Origin: Zea mays
Lineage: Eukaryota; Streptophyta; Magnoliopsida; Poales; Poaceae
DNA length: 64,000 nt
Reading direction: 5' to 3'
NCBI RefSeq assembly: GCF_902167145.1
Contig: NC_050097.1
Coordinates: 116,531,982-116,595,981, forward strand
The first letter of the stretch is position 1. The number at the start of each line of letters is the position of its first letter. Under the pieces are notes generated by a model that was given only the letters and a program-made list of their open reading frames with translations, was not told the origin of the DNA and made no database searches. Shown here piece after piece: positions 11,301 through 22,550 of this stretch. Position numbers and translations under genes: made by a program.

Positions 11301-14113
11301 ACCAAGTGAGAACCAACAAGTAGACTTACTAATTTTATACAAGTTATTTCGTGCGCTAAATTACCACACAATTAACAAACACATACACCAAAATGAAGCA
11401 CTTCGGCACACATGCCCGACATCACAAAAAAAATTATGATGAAGTACTATTAATATTTATCTTTAGAACACCATGACATAACCATTAAATCTCTAATTAG
11501 TTTTAAGGTGTAACTCAAGCATTCCATGAAACATACAGGATTTTGTTTACTCCTATTTTGTTTTCACTAACTATTGTAATTATAAAATGGGTGTTATTTT
11601 AGCACCATATGAAACTATCTAATTTGGGGCTGGAATTTTTATGAGGCATAGGTAATAATAAATAATGACCAATGTGTAAATTTCACATGTCCAGGTTTTA
11701 TATTATATTTAATACAAAAATAATAAATTGTTAATTCAATAAAGCATGTGAGAGCAAGTTAAATTTAAAATTAATCATTTTCTGTGGATGCATGACCATA
11801 TTAAGTTTTCTTAGGCTACTATAATATCATGCAAGGACAGTGGAACACTATTTTCCATTTTTACATACATACATTATTTTTAAATCATTTAAAACTACTT
11901 AAGGTGCATTAAAGAAGTTAAATCACTAACTTAATCATACGTGCACAACAATTCATGAAATGTTTACCAATCACCAAGCATCACACCAAGAGTCTACTGT
12001 AAACATTTCAACCCATTTGGAGCACAGGAGCTACAAATCCAAAAATAACATGCAAATCAATCTTCTTTTCTCTATTTAACTTGTTTTAATTAACACACCA
12101 AGAAAACAGTGAACAACATATAAGTTTTATATTTTTCTTAGCTAGAGTATGACAACATCTAACTAACAAAACATGTTTCATCATTTTTGGATTTTTATAA
12201 ATAAAATTATGGAGAGAAGCAAGTTCGTTTATTCTCTAAACCAGTTTGTAAATACGAATTTCTACAGAAAAACTTTTGCACTAAAACATACCAACATATA
12301 GATCCAATATGTAGAGAATTTTATAAGGAAGCTAACAAAACCAGTTTCAAAATTTTAAGAGCTCTAAAACTCGAGATATGAATTTTTGAAGAAATAGCAA
12401 AAATCTGGAATTTTGAATCACCCTTACCATGCCTTGGGCCCACACGTCATTGAGACAAGGCGCCTTCTTCAACCTTGCCTCCTGCACGTGAACAACAGGG
12501 GGAAAAAAGGGAGCTGCTGTTGTGTGGGGAAGGAGAGGGACGAGCAGAGGGGTTGCTTGTAGGGGAATGGAGGCTAGCCGACGACCCTAGGCGCAGCCGT
12601 GGAGCTATGCTCGGCCATGGGAAGGGAGATGGCAGGGGGGGTGCCATGGCCAGCCGGCGCTGTTGCTAAGCAGGGAGGCTCCATGAGCACCTAGCAGAGG
12701 TCTGGCCATGGATGGATGGTGGAGCTCGGAAGGTGGGCGTGGAGGTGAGGGAGGAGGCTGCTGCTGCGTTTTGGAACAGAGAGGATGAGAAGTGGCGTGT
12801 GGGGGAAGGGAAGGAGAGGGGTGGGCTGCCATTTATTGAGCTGGAGCTTTGGACATGTCAGGTGGCAGTAAGCAGTGGCAGGTGAAAAAATGTCGACATT
12901 GGGCGCCATTTTTGGCGTTTTTTGCTTGTTTTTTGGACCTTGGTCGCCGTAGAAGATTTCTTCCTTAATGTACACTCTACAAATATTGTATAGAGATTGA
13001 AGTGATTCGGGCACTAGTTAGAAAGTTATAGACCCACGAAAACTGGTTTGTCAGTGGGTTAGAAATCAGTGGAAACTCGTGAAAACTAGATGTCAAAGCA
13101 TGTCAAACGAAATCGGATGAATGCCATATTTTAATATGTTGTGCCTCTATTAGTTATTAACAACTTTTATATTTGGGAAAACTTGATTTGTTCAACAAAA
13201 ATTTGGGAACGCGAGACGTCGACCCGAACGATGCTGATTTCAGACTTAGAAGAATTCGAATCTTGAAATCAGTTTTTTATTCTGTCTTGATGGCAATGTT
13301 TGAGGTACTTAGAGATTGAATCAAGGTTTGGTTTAAATATAAAATTTGTTGTATAACACAGGTTCTACAACGTTTATTAAAGGTCAAACCTCATATCTTG
13401 AATATAAATAAAAGTTTCACTTTGGTCAAGGTAGTATCATTATAAAGCTCTCAATTATATTTTAAGGCAATCTGACTATTTTCTTGATATTTTCTTGGCA
13501 TGGACCCTCAATAACTTTTGTTATAGAGTTGATTTAGAGTGTTTTGGGAAAGTTGTCATAACTTGGTTGAATTTCTAAATTTTCTTTTATTTAATCGAGC
13601 AGTCTCAAGCAAGCGTATGATTTATAATTTCATATAAATATTTGGTTCAAACTTTGAGAAATCTTTAGAGTACACTTGATAGATAGAGATGAATGATGAC
13701 ATAAATATAACAAGCTGAATTGCATAAGAAATAATTAGAGGTTGACACTACAGAGATTCCGCTGGAGAATGCGGATTCAGATTAAGTATTTGGACGTAGA
13801 CCGACTATCGAGAAAGCGGATTCGGACATCGATTGGATAACATAACAACTATCGAGAGTCCGAATAAATGAGTCTGGACGGAAGTTGCGAGATGATATTG
13901 ACTTTCGAATTTGCATTTGCCCCGAGAATTAAAAGTTTTAACAGGCTCCAAATTTGGCTGTTCTCGAGATAGAATAATTCCAAATTTAGTGAAACATTCA
14001 TGAATAACTTGATGAATGGAGATAGATGCGACCGAGAAATAGAAATTTTCACTAAGCATCCGAGATTAGGATAAATCTCCCGACATAACACGAAATAGAC
14101 ACCTGGGGTGTCA
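8315..14113 (-). repeat. 3' LTR of LARD-like element (5.8 kb visible)
   Basis: This aligns throughout with 16064-21841. The 21-bp net length difference comes mostly from an 18-bp stretch near 12112-12130 that is absent on the right. It is AT-rich except for a GC-rich block at about 12430-12890, the likely transcription start and leader region on the minus strand. Small ORFs occur, but none is a recognisable gene. Confidence 0.85.
8479..8500. repeat. Hairpin conserved in both LARD LTRs (left copy)
   Basis: The arms GCTGAGTAT and ATACTCAGC flank a four-base ACTA spacer. The identical hairpin is at 16228-16249. It lies next to a CAGGTACC motif on the minus strand. Its function is unknown. Confidence 0.7.
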
Positions 14114-14151
14114 CAGCCTTCTTCCCTTAAAAGAATCTCGTCCCGAGATTC
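14114..14151 (-). other. Polypurine tract and adjoining hairpin of LARD-like element
   Basis: On the minus strand AAGGGAAGAAGG lies five bases from the LTR start and should prime plus-strand DNA synthesis. Immediately before it is a perfect 8-bp stem, GAATCTCG (14133-14140) with CGAGATTC (14144-14151), and a three-base loop. The same stem is found at 22531-22550 next to the polypurine tract of the Tekay-type gypsy. Confidence 0.8.
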
Positions 14152-15771
14152 GAATGAGGATCTTTAAGGGTGGAGAAGCATGTAACTCCCAGACTGGAGA
14201 TAGATGCAAATTCATGAGAGGGTATCTGAAAAGATACTGAAGATAGATTTGGATAGAATATCGCGACATGTTGAGGCAAAATGCAGCGATCACTCTGAGA
14301 GAATGTTCACAAAAGATAGCACATCAGTATAGTCTCGTAATGGATCACTACTATTAACCGCGATACCAGCGCGTGCCGAGAAGCTCAACCATGTGTGCAC
14401 CCATAGGAGGCTCTCGGTTTCATCGCGACACCATCAGTCGTTAGTCATAATACCATTACCAAACGCAACCAACGATAAATCCACGTGACATACATAGATG
14501 CAGCCCATGAGAGTATGGCTCAGAAAATAAGAATATGACCAGAGTTGAAGCAGATATTGTTGGCAAAAGAGCATCACATGAGGATTTTCTTCAACTTAGA
14601 AAACTATTTTATGATCAACATGGAGATTATCAGGCAAGAGACTAGTATGATATTTGATGTGAGGAGGAACCAACCATGAGATCAGGATTGATGAGCTTTT
14701 AGAGACATCAGAGAACCAAAGATAACAGCAACATCCATTGAACTAAATGGATACACTGTTTAAAGATAAAATTGATAAAACAATGTCATGATCCTCAGAG
14801 AAGAGTATGAGAACGATCATAATGAGATATTTAGGCAGATCCACATCTAATACATGAGAACAGGTTATACCAGATAACCAGATAACGGGGCAGAATCATT
14901 AAGGGATCCGAAGATTCAGATGATAAAGCCAACATGATTCACAAGGAAAAGATTACCAGATCCAGGTGAAGAGAGAGGTAGTCAAATGAGATCGATTAGG
15001 ATGAGCACTAGAAAGGTTATGAAGATTGGGGACATGATCTACGGAGAGGAACATGGCCTTGATAGGGTTTGTGCAACTAGACACCAAACAACAATTTTTT
15101 TGACACAACAAGTGCACAAGGAGACTTGGGTTGGTCTAGTGGTCAAGCTATGGGGGTCTACAAGTTGTGCAGGTGTAACTTCAAGGATAAACACATAAGG
15201 CCTAGAAAACACTAACACAAGCATAAATATTTTTTTGATTTTTCACTTGCTAAACTCAAGGTTGTTTGGGGTCTTTTTATGGGCAAACAAACAACTTTTT
15301 TTGCAAAAAGGGTTAAACAATTTCAATACCACCTAGAAAGCAAGGCAAGATAAACACATAACACGACCTAACAAGACTCACCAATCTAACACAAGGTAAG
15401 GCATTTCTTACAGTTCCTAACATAGTAGTGCATCACATTATTCACAAGTTCTTATTATTAGAATAAAGGTGAGAGAAGCATGTTGATGCAAAGAGACAAT
15501 CATAATGCGACAATCATGATGCATGCTCATTCTAGTCGTCTTCTCATATCTAACTAATTTTTCGGGTGCTTCTACGACATCCTTCCTAATAGTAGTAGTA
15601 GCCTTTATGGACTATATAAATAGCCACCTAGCTACCCATCTATTTCCTAAGGCTTCACGTTCTAGGTCTATCCTTATCGTCCTAACGATCTATCCAACTT
15701 TAGTTTCTAAGCAAGTTTTACTTTTGAAAAGTTGGTACTTATGACTTATTGACTTCTCTGTAAGGGTATTC
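14152..15771. other. Non-coding interior of LARD-like element
   Basis: I see no coding domain in either orientation, and the longest open frames are short and unrecognised. A possible tRNA-like stretch lies at 15132-15182 (see findings). The rest is AT-rich sequence with no feature I can support. Confidence 0.7.
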
Positions 15772-15783
15772 GCTCCGATGCCA
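15772..15783 (-). other. Primer binding site of LARD-like element
   Basis: The minus strand reads TGGCATCGGAGC two bases inside the LTR end. This is the initiator tRNA-Met primer type TGGTATCAGAGC with two transitions. It fixes the element's orientation as minus and the inner LTR edge at 15786. Confidence 0.75.
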
Positions 15784-15785
15784 GC

Positions 15786-18700
15786 TGTGGCGGAACCGCC
15801 CGAATTATTCCAGCTTAAGTGCCCAAGTCGTACCCTTAGAGGCAGCAACACACTTAAATCGGAATAACCCGTCAGTCCCTCGGATCTAGTCCGATAAAGC
15901 CACTTATCCAGGATCGAATACCACTAGCTCACTCGAAGGTGAGGCATAGAGAAATACAATAAAACATAATACCACAAATTTAATAAGTATCAATATTGAT
16001 TACATTATCGGAGTTTCAGAAATAATAACAATATGTTTTAATGTAGTGGAAATAACTAACGGAGAAAACCGAGTAACATGGCGAAGCCTGGCCACGCTAC
16101 TCCTCCTAGTCCTCTCCTGCGGAAGCAGTAACTCACTCGACCATCTATCCCGGTGGCAGGGATGGAGGCCAAGTCACACCATCACCCAAAACAAGGAGGT
16201 ACCTGCAAAAATTATGCCACAAGCAAGGCTGAGTATACTAATACTCAGCTAGACTTACCCGGTGTGAGGAGTACTCCTCTACCTCTAGACCATGCAGTTG
16301 TTTAGCTGAGGGGTTTGGTTTGCCAAAAGCACTATCAAGTTTTAGCTTTTCAAGTTCTAGAATAATAATTTAGACTAGATGAGAACCTATCTATTCATAC
16401 ATGGTATCAAACATTATATTAATCAATATCCTTTGCCAGTAACCTCATTTCCACTTATTACTCAATGCAGTACAATGGATCAAGCAGTCTCATTAGCTGC
16501 GAGAAGCAGACGATTCGAATCGAGTTTTTAACCTTGCAAGGTAAACCTAAACACACGACATGTAGGGGCACTCCGTCCCCACACATGTCAACCGTCCCCA
16601 TCGATTCCCCATTCGCGGCCAGGCCTCACCGCCTTGGCGTACAATGCTCCACTGACCCCGACCACCGTCGTGCAGTGGCCGCAATTGTACCCACCATATC
16701 TAGAATGGGAGACCCAATATCAGGTCGCGTGAGGGATAAAGTCCGCGCCCGGCTTCATTCAGGTACTAGGCTTACCGGTTACCATATTTCCCGACATGTG
16801 TTTAGTACGTTCAAACGCTTGACACAAGTATCAACACGTTAATCCTTATTCCAATTTTGTCTCATAGACAACGTATCCCCATGGTTCCGTGTCCACAGAC
16901 CATCACCATTCTGTTATCAAAATGGATACAACCAACTCCTGACCTTGCACGAGTGCTAGAAAAATCACTCGACTTCTACCGAGATCCTGATTTAGCATAG
17001 CAGCTACTCGACCTAGCATACTAGTATCCATCTCAAAAGGAATCCTGAGTTCATGCAACTAGGGTTTCAACCAACTCCTACACTTAAGTGCACGGTACAA
17101 GCCTACAAACATTAAGTGTAGTAAAATAGCATATATAAACGGTTATGCATAAAACCGGAGCTTGCCTTTAATTTAACACTTAGATAATGTTTGCTGGGGG
17201 TACTCGCTTGGCGAGCATCCACTGGTTAAGTCCATTCTTCAGGTCGTCCACCAATTGCATCTTGTGGTTGGCACCACGTCAATTGCACGATCACCACCTC
17301 TCGGTCCTAAATGAGATGCATGATGCATATGTATGAATACAATGAAAAATATCACAAGATATATAATACACGGTAGCGAACTAACATTTAATTGTAAGAC
17401 ACCGTGAACAACCACACGCTAACATTAGTTATTTACACGTTATCGGCGTTCAACATAACACCATTAAAAAGACGACAACCTTTTACTTATTTACGCAACA
17501 CAACTACGACATCACAAGTACACACATTTACTATGCTTACCTTAATCATCCACTAGTTACTTAATCATTAAGTTAGTTAAGTACCTAAGTTCGCTACTAC
17601 TGATATGTAGACAGACTTAGTTGAAAGGGAACTAGACACTTAATTGAGCTTTACAATTATTCACAACCTTCTACTACAAGCATACAACCGAGAGAACACA
17701 CATGAGGAGATAGTTTATTTACAATTACAAATTGTACTACTTTAATGACGTTGGTTACTTAGTAGTATTAGCAGAAAGTCAAAGACATGACATTATTCAT
17801 TTTGTTTCCCTAATATATAACTGCACTTGCTAACTGTTGATTAAGCTAAGCTACTTATTTGATCTTAACCAATTTAGTTCACTAACTTGGTGAGATGTGT
17901 ACTACTTACTTATATATAACCCCAATTATACTAGTTGCTTATTATTATTACTCATGTTCAGCCAAATCCCAAAACAAACAAGCAGTCGACTCAAGACAGC
18001 TACAACAAAGTAGGACAATCAATCACATTCAACATGTTTGGGACAACAACATAACAGTTGCTTGTTTCAGTTATAACTCACACGTTATTTATCTAAACAT
18101 GGTGAACAAATACTCTTTGGAAATCTTATTAAACACTCTATAACTTTGGTATTTTCATCTCAAGGTAATTAAACACTTAATAAGGTTAAATAGTGATACA
18201 TGACAATTTTATTTAGATTTGGACAGATTCAGACTTGCGACTTCAAAAATTTATAACTAGAGACTCAGGCATTCAAATCCATTGATCCTAGACTTTCTGG
18301 AAAGCTAATTAAACTTTCTACAAATTATTTTTAAACATTTCAGGTTGATTTAACATGTATCAAGGGTAAAATACACTACGAAGGCTTTACTGTCCAGATT
18401 TGAACAGATTCAGTCTTCACACTTTAAATACCTATAACTTAACCTTCAGACCATCAAAAAGAGTTATCCAAGACTTTTTGGAAAGCTTAGCAAAAGTACT
18501 ACATAACTTTTATAATCACCAAGAAGTGATTCTATGTTTAACCAAATCAATTAATTCAGTTTTTGAAATCTGTTTTGACAGTGGACAGAACACAACAACC
18601 ACTTTGTAAAATTCATAATTCTTAATCTATCAGGCCTATGGTTATGAAATTTTAACACAAGCAAGATAAGAAAAGCATATACAACTTTCTTATAACGACC

Positions 18701-21700
18701 ATGAACATATTGTAACATTAACGTAAGCAAACAATTCAATATCGCAAATCTATACAAAAATTGGACAGATTCAGTTACTGAATTTGTGAACAGCACAACT
18801 TCTAAACGATCAGACTTATAGCTATCAAATTTTAACACAAGTAAGATAATAATGTTATTTACAACTTTCTTATATGGCTTTTCTATAGAAAACATAATTT
18901 AGTTCATCAAACAAACAGCACGACGAAAACAGTGTATGCAGCCCAAAACAGCAACTAATAAAATTCGGCTCCTAATTACTTCAAGAATTGCCGCGTTCTA
19001 GAGACTTGAACCATTCTAATATTTTGACATTTGTTAGAGTTAAAATAACCAAGTGAGAACCAACAAGTAGACTTACTAATTTTATACAAGTTATTTCGTG
19101 CGCTAAATTACCACACAATTAACAAACGCATACACGAAAATGAAGCACTTCGGCACACATGCCCGACATCACAAAAAAAATTATGATGAAGCACTATTAA
19201 TATTTATCTTTAGAACACCATGACATAACCATTAAATCTCTAATTAGTTTTAAGGTGTAACTCAAGCATTCCATGAAACATACAGGATTTTGTTTACTCC
19301 TATTTTGTTTTCACTAACTATTGTAATTATAAAATGGGTGTTATTTTAGCACTATATGAAACTATCTAATTTGGGGCTGGAATTTTTATGAGGCATAGGT
19401 AATAACAAATAATGACCAATGTATAAATTTCACATATCCAGGTTTTATATTTTATTTAATACAAAAATAACAAATTGTTAATGCAATAAAGCATGTGAGA
19501 GCAAGTTAAATCTAAAATTAATCATTTTCTGTGGATGCATGACCATATTAAGTTTTCTTAGGCTACTATAATACCATGCAAGGACAGTGGAACAACATTT
19601 TCCATTTTTACATTCATACATTATTTTTAAATCATTTAAAACTACTTAAGGTGCATTAAAGAAGTTAAATCACTAACTTAATCATACTTGCACAACAATT
19701 CATGAAATGTTTACCAGTCACCAAGCATCACACCAAGAGTCTACTGTAAACATTTCAACCCATTTGGAGCACAGGAGATACAGATCCAAAAATAATAAGC
19801 AAATCAATCTTCTTTTCTCTATTTAACTTGTTTTAATTAACACACCAAGAAAACAGTGAATTTTTCTTAGCTAGAGTATGACAACATCTAACTAACAAAA
19901 CAAGTTTCATCATTTTTGGATTTTTATAAATAAAATTATGGAGAGAAGCAAGTTCATTTATTCTCTAAGCCAGTTTATAAATACGAATTTCCACAGAAAA
20001 TCTTTTGCACTAGAACATACCAACATATAGATCCAATATGTAGATAATTTTATAAGGAAGCTAACAAAACTAGTTTCAAAATTTTAGGAGCTTTAAAACT
20101 CGAGATATGATTTTTTGAAGAAATAGCAAAAATCTGGAATTTTGAATCACCCTTACCCTGCCTTGGGCCCACACGTCATTGAGACAAGGTGCCTTCTTCA
20201 ACCTTGCCTCCTGCACGTGAACAACAGGGACGAAAAAGGGAGCTGCTGCTGTGTGGGGAAGGAGAGGGACGAGCAGAGGGGTTGCTTGCAGGGGAATGGA
20301 GGCTAGCCGACGACCCTAGGCGCAGCCATGGAGCTGTGCTCGGCCATGGGAAGGGAGATGGCAGGGGGCGCTATGGCCAGTCGGCGTTGTGACCAAGCAG
20401 GGAGGCTCCATGAGCACCTAGCAGAGGTCCGGCCATGGATGGATGGTGGAGCTCGGAAGGTGGGTGTGGAGGTGAGGGAGGAGGCTGCTGCTGCGTTTTG
20501 GAACAGAGAGGAGGAGAAGTGGCGTGTGGGGGAAGGGAAGGAGATGGGTGGGCTGCCATTTATTGAGCTGGAGCTCTGGACATGTCAGGTGGCAGTGAGC
20601 AGTGGCAGGTGAAAAAATGTCGACATTGGGCGGCCATTTTTGGCGTTTTCTGCTTGTTTTCGGACCTTGGTCGTTGTAGAAGATTTCTTCCTTGATGTAC
20701 ACTCTACAAAACTTGTATAGAGATTGAAGTGATTCTGGCACTGGTTAGAAAGTTATAGACCCACGAAAACTGGTTTGTCAGTGGGTTAGAAATCAGTGGA
20801 AATTCGTGAAAACTAGATGTCAAAGCATGTCAAACGGAATCGGATGAATGCCATCTTTTAATATGTTGTGCCTCTATTAGTTATTAACAACTTTTATATT
20901 TGGGAAAACTTGAGTTGTTCAACAAAAATTTGGGAACGCGAGACATCGACCCGAACGATGCTGATTTCAGACTTAGAAGAATTCGAATCCTGAAATCAGA
21001 TTTTTATTCTGTCTTGATGGCCCTGTTTGAGGTATTTAGAAATCGAATCAAGGCTTGGTTTAAATATAAAATTTGTTGTATAACACAGGTTCTACAACTT
21101 TTATTAAAGGTTAAACCTCATATCTTGAATATAAATAAAAGTTTCACTTTGGTCAAGGTAGTATCATTATAAAGCTCTCAATTATATTTTTAAGGCAATC
21201 GGACTATTTTCATGATATTTTCTTGGCATGAACCCTCAATAACTTTTGTTGTAGAGTTGATTTAGAGTGTTTTGGGAAAGTTGCCATAACTTGGTTGAAT
21301 TTCTAAATTTGCTTTTATTTAATCGAGCAGTCTCAAGCAAGCGTATGATTTATAATTTCATATAAATATTTGGTTCAAACTTTGAGAAATCTTTAGAGTA
21401 CACTTGATAGATAGAGATGAATGATGACATAAATATAACAAGCTGAATTGCATAAGAAATAATTAGAGGTTGACACTACAGAGATTCCGCTGGAGAATGC
21501 GGATTCAGATTAAGTATTTGGACGTAGACCGACTATCGAGAAAGCGGATTCGGACACCGATTGGATAACATAACAACTATCGAGAGTCCGAATAAATGAG
21601 TCTGGACGGTAGTTGCGAGACGATATTGACTTTCGAATTTGCATTTGCCCCGAGAAATAAAAGTTTTAACAGGCTCCAAATTTGGTTGTTCTCGAGATAG

Positions 21701-21841
21701 AATAATTCCAAATTTGGTGAAACATTCATGAGTAACTTGATGAATGGAGATAGATGCGATCGAGAAATAGAAATTTTCACTGAGCATCCGAGATTAGGAT
21801 AAATCTCCCGACATAACACGAAATAGACACCTGGGGTGTCA
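15786..21841 (-). repeat. 5' LTR of LARD-like element (6,056 bp, complete)
   Basis: On the plus strand it starts tgtggcggaaccgcc and ends ctggggtgtca. Its outer terminus folds on itself (GACACC...GGTGTC). The GC-rich promoter/leader block is at about 20160-20640, with a weak TATA-like CAATAAATGG on the minus strand near 20553-20566. The rest is AT-rich and non-coding. The flank aagag (21842-21846) may be a target duplication, but its mate is outside the window. Confidence 0.87.
16228..16249. repeat. Hairpin conserved in both LARD LTRs (right copy)
   Basis: Same arms (GCTGAGTAT / ATACTCAGC) and same ACTA spacer as 8479-8500. Confidence 0.7.
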
Positions 21842-22511
21842 AAGAGGATTCCGGCGACGTGCGCGCGCGCTGGTTCACGGCGGGGCGCGGGGAAGGCGGA
21901 ACTGACAGGAGGGGCCCACGGCGCATCAAGAGAGAGAGCAAGCGCGTGGGGCAACGACTTGACGTCTGGCAAAGTGGGCTCACAAGGTAGAGGGAAGAGG
22001 GGCGCGCGAGCGAAGGGAACCAGCGCCGACATCCTAGCCCCACTGGGCAGAGAGAGGGAGAGAGTGAGTGCGCGGGGGAAGAAACCGCTGCTGACAGGTG
22101 GCGCCCACCTGGCAGGCGGCGCGGGCACGCAGCCCTGCTGGGCTGGATGGGCCGGCTTGAGCTGCTTTGGCTTTTTTCTTTTTCCCTGGATTTTCTAATT
22201 GCTTTTCCATTTCTTTTTCTCTAGGGTTTTTAATTCAAATTCAAATCAAGTTTCAAATTCAAACTAATTCAACCATGTGCAACAATTCAAAGAATGTTTA
22301 AGCTCAGCATGGTGCAACATGTCATGACTTATAATGTTTTGGCAAAAATAAATAATTAATCCCTCCTTAACTAAGCTATATCTACTCAAAAGGAAAAAGA
22401 GAGAGAATCTAGAGAGAGATAGAACCTAGGGTGAGAGAGAGAGAAGAGTAACACCTGAATTTGGTTGATAATTAGAAAGAAAATTTATATCCCCAAATTC
22501 AGGGTGTTACA
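21842..22511 (-). repeat. Partial 3' LTR of Tekay-type gypsy
   Basis: The terminus on the plus strand is ...gggtgttaca at 22511. The sequence contains a GA-rich tract at about 22388-22450. It is cut at 21842 by the right end of the LARD-like element. The GC-rich part at 21842-22150 gives several open frames that I regard as accidental. Confidence 0.78.
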
Positions 22512-22550
22512 GACCTATCCCCCTTAAAAAGAATCTCGCCCTCGAGATTC
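22512..22550 (-). other. Polypurine tract and hairpin of Tekay-type gypsy
   Basis: The minus strand reads TTTTTAAGGGGGATAGGTC directly before the LTR. Upstream of it is a perfect 8-bp stem, GAATCTCG (22531-22538) with CGAGATTC (22543-22550), and a four-base loop. The stem overlaps the pol stop codon at 22549-22551. Confidence 0.8.

Larger units (their letters stand above)
8315..21841 (-). mobile_element. LARD-like non-autonomous LTR retrotransposon with ~6 kb LTRs
   Basis: Two long direct repeats (8315-14113 and 15786-21841) flank a 1,672-bp interior. The outer edge on the plus strand is ...ggggtgtca (14113 and 21841); the inner edge is tgtggcgg at 15786. LTRs therefore read TGACACCCC...CCGCCACA on the minus strand. 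A primer binding site lies at 15772-15783 and a polypurine tract at 14114-14130, both in the right place for a minus-strand element. No gag, protease, reverse transcriptase or integrase is recognisable in the interior. Complete length would be about 13.8 kb. The left LTR is interrupted at 8315 by the Opie-like element, and its remainder lies outside the window. The hairpin beside the polypurine tract is shared with the adjacent Tekay-type gypsy, which suggests a Tekay relative supplies the proteins (inference). Confidence 0.85.

Noticed and set aside
12447..13014. GC-rich block with several open frames on both strands, suggesting a small host gene
   Set aside because: The same block recurs at 20189-20741 in the other LTR of the same element and sits where the promoter and leader are expected. 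No protein domain is recognisable.
21836..22198. 120-codon frame and antisense 183-codon frame near 21577-22198
   Set aside because: They cross the boundary between the LARD LTR and the gypsy LTR and use GC-rich low-information sequence.
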